In this document: one piece after another, positions 44,818-52,714 of the stretch
Layout: each line of letters starts with the position of its first letter
How positions within the stretch are numbered: position 1 is the stretch's first letter
Source of the DNA: Spirochaetota bacterium
GTDB lineage: Bacteria > Spirochaetota > Brachyspiria > Brachyspirales > JACRPF01
Assembly: GCA_016214035.1 (NCBI GenBank)
Contig: JACRPF010000007.1
Span: 1-64,000 of the forward strand
Reading direction: 5' to 3'
DNA length: 64,000 nucleotides
Position numbers and translations under genes: made by a program
The notes under the pieces: model-generated
Database searches by the model: none
Seen by the model: only the letters and a program-made list of their open reading frames with translations
Told to the model about the DNA's origin: nothing

Positions 44818-46266
44818 TCATTCCTCCGCGCCCGCACTCCCTCCCCTGACCAGCCTAGTCTGCGCATGGAGCTTTTCTCCGAGGCTCACTTTGTAGATAT
44901 GCGGGTTCATAAGCCGCTTGATCGTCGGATGAAGCTGCTTCATCTCATTGCGCACACGTTCCCGCACCGCGTTTATTGACGGCTGTGCCGCGGTTAGTGC
45001 ACCGTCCTTGAACACTTCTGAGAGAAGCGGCTCGGTACGCGCGACATCGGTGTATACTTTTTTATTATAATCGACGACCGGATGATACGCGGTGACCGGC
45101 GCGTTCGGACGTACATTGACACCGTCAAGCTCGATGACATCGCCCATCATGGTATTCGCGGCGTCATAGAGGCGCCACACCTGTTTGACACCGGGAAGCG
45201 TCGCTTTTTTCATTCCCTCGGTTATCTTGTGCTTCATGTTCCAGGTACCGGCGTCGTCGCGCATGGCGGATATTTTATAGACACCGGTAAGCGACGGGTC
45301 TCCGTGAGCGCTCGCAAGCCGTGTGCCCACACCATAGATGTCTATCGCCGCGCCCTGCGCTTTCAGGTCATGTATGATATATTCGTCGAGATCGCCGGAA
45401 CAGACTATCTTCACCTGCGGCAAACCCGCTGCGTCGAGCATCTTCCGCGCTTCAACGGAAAGATACGCAAAATCGCCGCTGTCAAGACGTATGCCGACAA
45501 GCTTCTGCCCGCGCACCGCCATTTCTTTGCCCACGATGACCGCGTTCGGCACACCGCTCTTCAGCGTGTCGTAGGTATCAACGAGGAATGTCGCGTTGTT
45601 CGGATACAATTCCGCAAACGTCCTGAATGCTTCCAGCTCGGTATCGAACGCCATCACCCATGAGTGCGCATGCGTGCCGCGGACCGGAACGCCGTAGACC
45701 TTTCCCGCCTCAACGTTCGATGTGGCATAGCAGCCGCCGATATACGCCGCACGTGACGCCGTGAGCGCCCCGTCGATGCCCTGCGCACGCCGTGCGCCGA
45801 ACTCGAGCACGTTGTCGTGTCCCGCCTCTTCGACGATGCGCGCAGCCTTGGTGGCGATGAGCGTCTGAAAGTTCAGTATGTTAAGGAGCGCCGTTTCTAT
45901 CATCTGCGCTTCGTCGAGCGGACCTTCAATGCGTACGACGGGCTCATGGGGGAATATGATGCTCCCCTCGGGCATGGCGTGAACGCTGCCGTGAAACCGC
46001 ATCGTGGAAAGATAAGAAAGGAAATCGTTATCGAACATGCCGAGCGTGGACAGATAGCTGATGTCATCATCGGCGAACCGGAGCCCGGCGAGGAACTGCA
46101 GCGCTTCGGAAAGCCCGGCGAACACCGTGTAGCCGCCGCCGAACGGATGCTGACGGAAAAAATAATCGAAACACACCTCGCGCCGGTGCAGACCCGCGCG
46201 GCGGTAGCCCTGCATCATGGTAAGCTGATACAGGTCGGTGAGTATCGGTGATTTTGGAACGCTCAT
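44818..46266 (-). CDS. pncB: Nicotinate phosphoribosyltransferase
   Basis: 482 residues. The N-terminus LTDLYQLTMMQGYRRAG is diagnostic, with EFGARRAQGIDGA and GTHAHSWVM (the His that is phosphorylated) and VRLDSGD-like IRLDSGDFAYLS. It converts nicotinate and PRPP to nicotinate mononucleotide in NAD salvage. It starts one base after the VIT-ferritin stop, so it is third in the PHP / VIT-ferritin / pncB operon. The 3' end touches MITE-like element 2. Confidence 0.93.
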   Translation of the reverse strand: MSVPKSPILTDLYQLTMMQGYRRAGLHRREVCFDYFFRQHPFGGGYTVFAGLSEALQFLAGLRFADDDISYLSTLGMFDNDFLSYLSTMRFHGSVHAMPEGSIIFPHEPVVRIEGPLDEAQMIETALLNILNFQTLIATKAARIVEEAGHDNVLEFGARRAQGIDGALTASRAAYIGGCYATSNVEAGKVYGVPVRGTHAHSWVMAFDTELEAFRTFAELYPNNATFLVDTYDTLKSGVPNAVIVGKEMAVRGQKLVGIRLDSGDFAYLSVEARKMLDAAGLPQVKIVCSGDLDEYIIHDLKAQGAAIDIYGVGTRLASAHGDPSLTGVYKISAMRDDAGTWNMKHKITEGMKKATLPGVKQVWRLYDAANTMMGDVIELDGVNVRPNAPVTAYHPVVDYNKKVYTDVARTEPLLSEVFKDGALTAAQPSINAVRERVRNEMKQLHPTIKRLMNPHIYKVSLGEKLHAQTRLVRGGSAGAEE

Positions 46267-46267
46267 A

Positions 46268-47146
46268 TCAATGTCCTCCCGGAGTGTTCAGAAGCAGTCG
46301 CGCTCCCGTACCGATGAGAAACGACGCGCCGACAACAATGCCGCTTACGGCGAGTGTTTCAAGAAGCACGGTACGGTAGCGCAGCCCCTTCACTACCGCC
46401 ATGAAAAAGGTGAATACGACGATGATGAAAAGCACGCTTACCACGGCGATGATAAGCGCGTGATAGCAGCTCTGCATATAAAAATACGGCGTGACGATGA
46501 CGAGTACAATGAAAAGATAAATACCGCCCGAATAGAACACGGCGCGTAGCGGATTCGTCCCCGCATGATGGCCCTCGGCTTTCTGCGACAGATACTCCGA
46601 CGCGGACATCGCGAGCGTCGCCGCAAGACCGCTGATGAGCACCGTTATGCCTATCATGCCGCCGTTCTGCATGGCGAACGTGAGCCCCACGGCGATGCCG
46701 ATGAACTCCTGTATCGAATTATTGAGTGCGAGCACCATCGAACTCATGTACGCAAGCCGTTCCTCATCGATCATACCGATGAGATTGTGTTCGTGCTTGT
46801 ATTCATCACGGATAATGCGGACTATCTCCGGCATGGTCTTTTCAAAATGCTCGTACGCCTGCTCTGCCCGCTTCTCGCCGCTTTCCATAATTTTTATACC
46901 GAAGGTAAGTCCGAACACTGATGCACAGAAAATATAAAATGCCGCTTTGAGTTTATCCGGTGCAACATCGACACCCGTGTACCGTTTGAACTGGTGGTAA
47001 TGCCTGAGTTCATCACCGGCGATACGCTCGAGCACCTCGCGGTTCTTCCCTTTCGCCCGCCTGGCGAAGGCGCTGTACACCGTGTGTTCGGTAATCTCGT
47101 TTCTCTGAAACGCGAGCAGAAGCTTTTTGCGTATGTCTTTTTTCAT
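46268..47146 (-). CDS. Ferritin-like plus VIT1/CCC1 membrane transporter
   Basis: 292 residues. The start at 47146 overlaps the PHP stop (ATGA). Residues about 1-150 are a rubrerythrin/ferritin-like domain with metal ligands (ITEHTVYSAFARRAKG, GDELRHYHQFK, RDEYKHEHNLIGMIDEERL). Residues 150-292 are a VIT1/CCC1 transporter with about four to five helices (GLTFAMQNGG, SGLAATLAMSASEYLSQKAEG). The same fusion occurs in MbfA-type iron exporters, so iron or manganese export from the cytoplasm is the likely role. Confidence 0.85.
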   Translation of the reverse strand: MKKDIRKKLLLAFQRNEITEHTVYSAFARRAKGKNREVLERIAGDELRHYHQFKRYTGVDVAPDKLKAAFYIFCASVFGLTFGIKIMESGEKRAEQAYEHFEKTMPEIVRIIRDEYKHEHNLIGMIDEERLAYMSSMVLALNNSIQEFIGIAVGLTFAMQNGGMIGITVLISGLAATLAMSASEYLSQKAEGHHAGTNPLRAVFYSGGIYLFIVLVIVTPYFYMQSCYHALIIAVVSVLFIIVVFTFFMAVVKGLRYRTVLLETLAVSGIVVGASFLIGTGARLLLNTPGGH

Positions 47147-48060
47147 AATACCCACATCGGATTGGCCCATGCCATTCGGCCGCGGTTGTCGGTGCATTCC
47201 ACGCGCAGGCAGCGGACGGTATTCTTCGGCGTGAATTCCGCCCGTTCGATAAGTTCTCCGGAAGGCCGTTCGATGCGCCAGCCGCCCCAGTGCGGTGTCC
47301 TGAAGCATATTGACCGTACCGGCGATGTCTCGACGACGATCGTATCCCCGTTAACCGCGATATTCTTTATCACCGGTCCCGCGGATGCATAGAAATTACC
47401 GGCGCGTATAGCCTGCATGACGGCGTCGACGGTAAGCGATTCTGCTTTCACCATGGTCCACCCGCCGAGCGCATCACTCGGACGGTAATCGAAGGTGCCG
47501 TACATGTGGGCGTCGTCTGCTGCGAAACCAAAATACGTTTTTCCGATGCGGAGCAGATCGTCCCAATGCACCATCGAATGGCCGTTGCCCGTCTCGACCT
47601 CGCAGCCGTGGTTGTATACCTCCACGCCGAGGAGCCCCTCGCAGAGCTTCGTGTTCTCAATCGAACTGTTCGACCAGTAGGGATGCGCCAGTATCACCTC
47701 GCCGCCGAGCGTCTTGATGCGGTCGATGACCTTTTGCGGATGCATTCCTTTCCGTTCATCGGGCGTAAAGCCGCTCACGCCTTTCGCATTGATGGCCACC
47801 AGATGATATAGACCGTTATAGGTAACGTCTATTTCCTCCCCCGGAATGAGAAGAAAATCTTTTGCGTTGAAAACGCTCGAATCGATGACCGTCTGTTTAT
47901 TGTGATCGGTTATCGCCAGGAAATCAAAACCGCCGGTCTTATAATGATTCGCGGCTTCAACCGGCGTCAGACCGCCGTCCGATTCCTTCGTATGCGCATG
48001 CAGCGCCCCCTTATACCAGTTCCCGGCGGCGCTGAACGGATTGGTGAAACGATACGGCAT
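47143..48060 (-). CDS. PHP-domain metal-dependent phosphoesterase
   Basis: 305 residues from the ATG at 48060, which has AGGAG 7 bases upstream. Metal ligands of the PHP fold are visible: H21 and H23 (ALHAHTKESDGG), D52-H53 (AITDHNK), E in IPGEEIDVT, H in VILAHPYW, and AADDAHMYG near the end. PHP proteins of this short type cleave phosphoesters of nucleotides or phosphorylated sugars. First gene of the coupled operon with the iron exporter and pncB. Confidence 0.85.
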   Translation of the reverse strand: MPYRFTNPFSAAGNWYKGALHAHTKESDGGLTPVEAANHYKTGGFDFLAITDHNKQTVIDSSVFNAKDFLLIPGEEIDVTYNGLYHLVAINAKGVSGFTPDERKGMHPQKVIDRIKTLGGEVILAHPYWSNSSIENTKLCEGLLGVEVYNHGCEVETGNGHSMVHWDDLLRIGKTYFGFAADDAHMYGTFDYRPSDALGGWTMVKAESLTVDAVMQAIRAGNFYASAGPVIKNIAVNGDTIVVETSPVRSICFRTPHWGGWRIERPSGELIERAEFTPKNTVRCLRVECTDNRGRMAWANPMWVL

Positions 48061-48108
48061 AATGTACTCCTGCAACGGCCGCGAATGTGCGCTTCCGTTT
48101 TCAAAAGT

Positions 48109-48137
48109 ACGATATCACGCCGGAGCTCTTTTTGCAA
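48109..48137 (-). promoter_or_regulatory. Probable promoter of the PHP/VIT/pncB operon
   Basis: On the minus strand TTGCAA (48137-48132), a 17-bp spacer and TATCGT (48114-48109), in the gap after the glycosidase gene. Confidence 0.4.
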
Positions 48138-48143
48138 GGAAAA

Positions 48144-50783
48144 CTATTCAACGCTCTCGAAGACTACATCGTCGATGACAATAGACCCGGCGCCGGCGTT
48201 TATTCCAACGCCGATGGCCAGTTTATCGACCTTCGCCAGTTCGAACTCGAAACGGTACTGCCGGTAATCGTCGGTTACATCGTCGAACATTTTGTTCTCA
48301 ATCTTGCCGTTATCGATATTATACCAGAAAAAGTACGGCTTCACCGAACTGTCGCCCGCGGTCTTTTTGATATACGCCGAAACAACATATTTTCCCGGTG
48401 CAAATGTTTTCGTATATTGAAACGCATACACGCGTCCTTTGCCGCCGGATGTCACCGCATAGGCATACTTTCCCGTATGCGCATTATCGCTCAGCATCAC
48501 CACGCCTTCGGGATCGAATGTCTTATCACGATACATCCACGTACGCGCCTTACCGGCTTTCAATCCGCCCATACCGACATCGCCTTCAATATCCTCAAAA
48601 CTGCCGTTCGCATAGAGCGCAAGCTTCGTTTTTGCCGTCGCTTCTGATATGACGATGGGCGCTTTGCTCTCGATATACGCGATATCGGGAATGACCATAC
48701 TATTAGCACCATCCTTCACCGTAACGGGTATCGGCTGTCCCATCACATCACGCGCCGACGATACATCGCCGGAAAAGACTATCTCATACGCCCCCGTCTC
48801 GGCACCGATAATGCTCAGTATCGTCCCGTCGGTGCGTTTGAAGTAATGTCTCAGCGACATACTGTCGCTTTTCGGGAATTTATATTTTCCGCCCAGCGCA
48901 TTACAAGAACGTATCGCGCTGTTGAAGACCGCGGTAACATGATAATCCCGGGTAGGCGAATACGTATACCGGTCGAAAAACACCTCTTCCGTACCCATGT
49001 TGTAATAGCGGGCGTAACCGGCCTCAATAAATTCCACGTAGTATGCGACCGTGAGAAACATACGCTTGATCATATCATCGAGCTGAAACCACATCTGTTC
49101 GGTCATCCAGTACGGCATAGCAGGTTTACGCTTTTTCAGTTCGCTTATCCACGCCGCACCGCCCTCGACGCCGCTGTACCCGTGCACATTGAATATGTCG
49201 CAGTAGTCGGCAGCACCGAGTTTCAGAAGCGCGAGCGGCATCTCCTTGTTAACGTCCGCGGAAAATCCGCTGATGAGCACTTTACATGCAGGGTTCGCTT
49301 TCTTCGCCTGCGTGTAGGCCACCTTAAGCAGTTCCAGATATTCTTCTGTGGAACCTGAAAATGTCGCCGGCAGACCCGGAGGACAGAAATTGATCTCGTT
49401 ATATATCTCCCAGTACTCGACATCCTTGTAGTGTTTTACGGTTTCGTATACATACCTGCCCCAGTCGTCGATGTTCTTCGGCTTCCAGCGGTCCGGCTTC
49501 TGTGCCAGCGGGTGTTTTTTCTTGTGCGCCTCATCCGGTTCCTCGGACGCCCAGCGCGACGGATAGCCGAGCACGCCGAGTATATCGAGCCCCGCGGCAC
49601 GGCACATCGCCACATAGCCGTCGGCCCTGTCCCAGGTGAAATGACCTTTTTCCGGTTCGATCACATTCCAGAGGAACACATTTCCGCCGGCCCATGCCCG
49701 CGTGGATGTTACACCCATTTTCGTATACATCGCCGGATCGAGCTTCCAATCCTGATGCTGCTGATAATAACGTGCCAGCGTCCCGTCCTTTGCCGCATCC
49801 GCCTTCGGCATCACCGAAAGTGAGCTCGGATAAACATGCTGTTCCCCGGCGGCGGACACGGTAGTCGTCTCGAGCATATAGAAATTTAATTTCGAAAGCT
49901 CGGGGACCGCCAGCGTATGCGTGCGATAGGTGCCGTCATTGGGAACGGATATCGTCTCGGTGCGCGTGCACACCGTATTCGATTTCACATCCTTTGCTGC
50001 GATATTCACCGTGTATGTTTTCGGCGCGCGCTCATAGTTGATTGACACGAACGGCAGTGAGACCGTCTCCCCTTCGATGAAGCACTGAAGCTCCGGACGG
50101 TACATCGGTGTAAGCGAAGCATAACTACCCTGTTTATGCCATGAACTCGTGTTCTTCTTCATCACCGAAAGTCCTTTCACCGCGAGGAACGATGTGTCGC
50201 TGTCCGCGGTGAACTCCTCGCTCGGATTGGCGGACAGATCACGCTCGGTGAGCGCTTTGGTCGATACTTTCATCGCGTCGGTGAGATACGGGTGCGTGCG
50301 CGATACGCTGAATTCATGCGGAAAATAATTGTCATCAAGCGGACGCGGCATCGGTGTGCTCCCGCGTTTGACGCCGTTGATATATACGACAAGCGCCTTG
50401 CCCCATGAAAAAGCAAGGTTCATCTTCTGTCCCGGCGTGTAAGAGAAATTGGCGACATTCACGCGATAATAATCCTTCCCGTTACGGATAAGAAATGCAA
50501 GTTCCGGTTTTTCAGGTGACGGCGGCATGAACACGCCGATGAGTGTATTCGCACCCTGTCCGATCTTCCGCGACGGCACGACCTGAAACATGAACTGCCA
50601 ATCGCAGCCGAATTCGCTGATAGGCTTGTCTATCGCGACGGTGAATTCGATGGTACCTTCCTCGGCGCGTATGACGCCGGGACAATAATAGCGCATAAGA
50701 CCCTCGGTCTTGTTGAATTCATCGATCGCCGATACCCAAAGCGCTGAAAGAATCAACGCTGCGAAAACGAATGACTTTCTCAT
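48144..50783 (-). CDS. Large exported multidomain clan A glycosidase
   Basis: 879 residues; ATG at 50783 with GGGGGAG upstream, signal peptide FVFAALILSALWVSA. Residues about 25-220 look like a laminin-G-type beta domain. A TIM barrel spans about 340-640 with acid/base near 462 (EIYNEINF) and nucleophile near 563 (MTEQMWF), as in GH39/GH5-type enzymes. The last 170 residues form a carbohydrate-binding-module-like domain (HTGKYAYAVTSG to SIVIDDVVF). Probably secreted or periplasmic. Last gene of the second IclR operon, 15 bp after the smaller glycosidase. Family number uncertain. Confidence 0.7.
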   Translation of the reverse strand: MRKSFVFAALILSALWVSAIDEFNKTEGLMRYYCPGVIRAEEGTIEFTVAIDKPISEFGCDWQFMFQVVPSRKIGQGANTLIGVFMPPSPEKPELAFLIRNGKDYYRVNVANFSYTPGQKMNLAFSWGKALVVYINGVKRGSTPMPRPLDDNYFPHEFSVSRTHPYLTDAMKVSTKALTERDLSANPSEEFTADSDTSFLAVKGLSVMKKNTSSWHKQGSYASLTPMYRPELQCFIEGETVSLPFVSINYERAPKTYTVNIAAKDVKSNTVCTRTETISVPNDGTYRTHTLAVPELSKLNFYMLETTTVSAAGEQHVYPSSLSVMPKADAAKDGTLARYYQQHQDWKLDPAMYTKMGVTSTRAWAGGNVFLWNVIEPEKGHFTWDRADGYVAMCRAAGLDILGVLGYPSRWASEEPDEAHKKKHPLAQKPDRWKPKNIDDWGRYVYETVKHYKDVEYWEIYNEINFCPPGLPATFSGSTEEYLELLKVAYTQAKKANPACKVLISGFSADVNKEMPLALLKLGAADYCDIFNVHGYSGVEGGAAWISELKKRKPAMPYWMTEQMWFQLDDMIKRMFLTVAYYVEFIEAGYARYYNMGTEEVFFDRYTYSPTRDYHVTAVFNSAIRSCNALGGKYKFPKSDSMSLRHYFKRTDGTILSIIGAETGAYEIVFSGDVSSARDVMGQPIPVTVKDGANSMVIPDIAYIESKAPIVISEATAKTKLALYANGSFEDIEGDVGMGGLKAGKARTWMYRDKTFDPEGVVMLSDNAHTGKYAYAVTSGGKGRVYAFQYTKTFAPGKYVVSAYIKKTAGDSSVKPYFFWYNIDNGKIENKMFDDVTDDYRQYRFEFELAKVDKLAIGVGINAGAGSIVIDDVVFESVE

Positions 50784-50798
50784 CAAACTCCCCCAATA

Positions 50799-52172
50799 CT
50801 ATTCTTTTACTATTGCCCGCACTATCAAAGATCTTTTAAACCCGGGAAGAACGACATCGGCACCGGCAGCTGAAAGTGTATGCCAGGCATCTGCCCATGG
50901 GTCATACGCGCGAAGTTCGGCGCGCGATAATTGCACCGCACTGAAACCGGGACTCCATCGCGCATCGCTTATGACACGTGCGGGAATGCCGTCTTCGAGT
51001 TCATGCTGCCAGTCGCTTTCCGCATCACGGAGCCACGCCGTCACCGTACGCGGTCCGCTCAGCTGCCAGGCGCGGATGCCGGGCATATCACGCCGTTCAG
51101 GTTCAAGTTTTTCAGCGACAGGATCGATACCGTCAATCGCGGTGACAAAACGTTTCAGGTGCCACCAGAGATTGTGGAGATCCATGTAATGATGATCCCA
51201 ATACCAGCTCTGTCCCGCACCCGCGGCGCCCGCGAAGAACGGAGCGAACAGAATATCATGCAGTAATGTCCCTTCGATATCTTTTGCGAGCAGATGTGAC
51301 GGTGCAACGTAGTGCGGTTCGACGGCACTGCACTCGTTCATGAACATAGGACGATCACCGCCGCAGATGGCGCGTACGGCAGTGATGGCATCGCCCGCCA
51401 TGATATCCATCGGTCCCCGGGCAACGGCGCTCGTCCGTGAGCCCATATTGATATAGCGGTGTATCTGCGCCATCGCATTACCGGGTATGGGAATGCCGCG
51501 CTGATAGATCTGCGGCCCGCCTTCATAGTCGTCGCCGCCGTATGACTGCATCACCGGCTGCGATACGCGCCGCGCCACTTCGGGGAGCATGTAGTTCGTC
51601 CAGGCGAGCCAATCACCTTCAACGCAATTGACCTCGTTCCAGAGCTCCCACCCCATGACAGCAGTATCGTTCCCCGCTATAGCCGCAAAGAAATCAACGC
51701 GCTTGAGATAGTGCTCGCGTCCCGCCGCTCCGTCGATATATTCGGCCATGGTCTCTGCCGGTCCGCCCGCGGACTTCGCCCATACCGGTTTATGAAATGA
51801 CGCCGCTCCGCTGAACGATTCGCTCTGCTTCTGCGGAAATATCGTACGGACATGATCGATACACAGTTTCAGTTTCACATCACGCTTTCGCGCATGGTCA
51901 AGTATTACACGCAGCCTCCGTCCCGCCTCAGGGTCGAAAACACCCGCCGTCTTTGTTTCCGGGTCGAGCAGGGGCTGGCTCAGCCATATTCGCCCGCAAT
52001 TGCCGCCGTTCTCGGCAATGCGGTCAATCCACATGCACTGCCGAACCAGCGCTTCCGCCGGGTCAGTCCATGCACGAACGAACGCGATGTTCAGACCAAC
52101 CGGTATCCACGTCTTTCCACCGAGTGAAAGATATCGCGGATTATCTGAATGAGTACTGAGGTGGATTGACAC
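50799..52172 (-). CDS. Clan A glycosidase (GH5-like), intracellular
   Basis: 457 residues from a GTG start with AAGGAG upstream; no signal peptide. The N-terminus (YLSLGGKTWIPVGLNIAF) and barrel pattern are GH5-like. Acid/base E180 (WELWNEVN), nucleophile E280 (FMNECSA), and an aromatic WYWDHHYMDLHNLWWHL near 330. A C-terminal beta domain follows (about 370-457). Endo- or exo-action on beta-linked sugars is likely, specificity unknown. Lies between the small exported protein and the large glycosidase in the IclR operon. Confidence 0.7.
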   Translation of the reverse strand: MSIHLSTHSDNPRYLSLGGKTWIPVGLNIAFVRAWTDPAEALVRQCMWIDRIAENGGNCGRIWLSQPLLDPETKTAGVFDPEAGRRLRVILDHARKRDVKLKLCIDHVRTIFPQKQSESFSGAASFHKPVWAKSAGGPAETMAEYIDGAAGREHYLKRVDFFAAIAGNDTAVMGWELWNEVNCVEGDWLAWTNYMLPEVARRVSQPVMQSYGGDDYEGGPQIYQRGIPIPGNAMAQIHRYINMGSRTSAVARGPMDIMAGDAITAVRAICGGDRPMFMNECSAVEPHYVAPSHLLAKDIEGTLLHDILFAPFFAGAAGAGQSWYWDHHYMDLHNLWWHLKRFVTAIDGIDPVAEKLEPERRDMPGIRAWQLSGPRTVTAWLRDAESDWQHELEDGIPARVISDARWSPGFSAVQLSRAELRAYDPWADAWHTLSAAGADVVLPGFKRSLIVRAIVKE

Positions 52173-52193
52173 GCGATGGTGCTCCTTTACAGG

Positions 52194-52685
52194 TTACTTC
52201 GGAACGACGACACACAGATGCGGTATGGCGTACGTACCGCCGTCGAGGCCCATGTGTTTCGGCACGGCTACCTCGCCCGCCTCGAACGATCGTTCAAATA
52301 CGGCGTCGACGAATTTTGTTTTGCCGTCTGTAGTCCATTCTATCGTGTACTCGGTTTTTTTCCAGCCTTCGGGCAGTTTCGCGTCACCTTTTTTCATCAC
52401 GCAGAGATACACCGTTGCGGCTTTGCTGATGCCGAACATGTATTCACTTCCCGGCTTCAACCTGTCGCCGCGCGCGATGGTAATGCTCTGCTGCTTTGCG
52501 AACAGCTCCGGGAATACGGTTACCGTATACGGTGCATCAACACAGCGAAGACTGCCGATTTTCATCACGCCGATCTCGTTCTTGACTCCCTTCGGCGGTG
52601 TTATAGTCACCGCGTCTTCCGCCGCAATGGCCATGCAGGAAGCTATAATGATGCATGTTGTTCCGAATATACTTCGTATTTTCAT
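52194..52685 (-). CDS. Small exported protein, paralogue of the 16.2-kb protein
   Basis: 163 residues with a signal peptide (IFGTTCIIIASCMAIAA). Family not recognised. It shares with 16236-16721 the blocks TVYLCVMKKGDAKLPEGWKK, a following VFERSFEAGE, VPKHMGLDGGTYAIP, and an ending VVP. It sits between the doubled Fe-S protein and two glycosidases, again in an IclR operon. A good GAGA-type binding site is before the ATG. A carbohydrate-related periplasmic role is inferred only from context. Confidence 0.7.
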   Translation of the reverse strand: MKIRSIFGTTCIIIASCMAIAAEDAVTITPPKGVKNEIGVMKIGSLRCVDAPYTVTVFPELFAKQQSITIARGDRLKPGSEYMFGISKAATVYLCVMKKGDAKLPEGWKKTEYTIEWTTDGKTKFVDAVFERSFEAGEVAVPKHMGLDGGTYAIPHLCVVVPK

Positions 52686-52714
52686 TTTTCTCTCCGATGT
52701 TTTTCTGCAGATTG

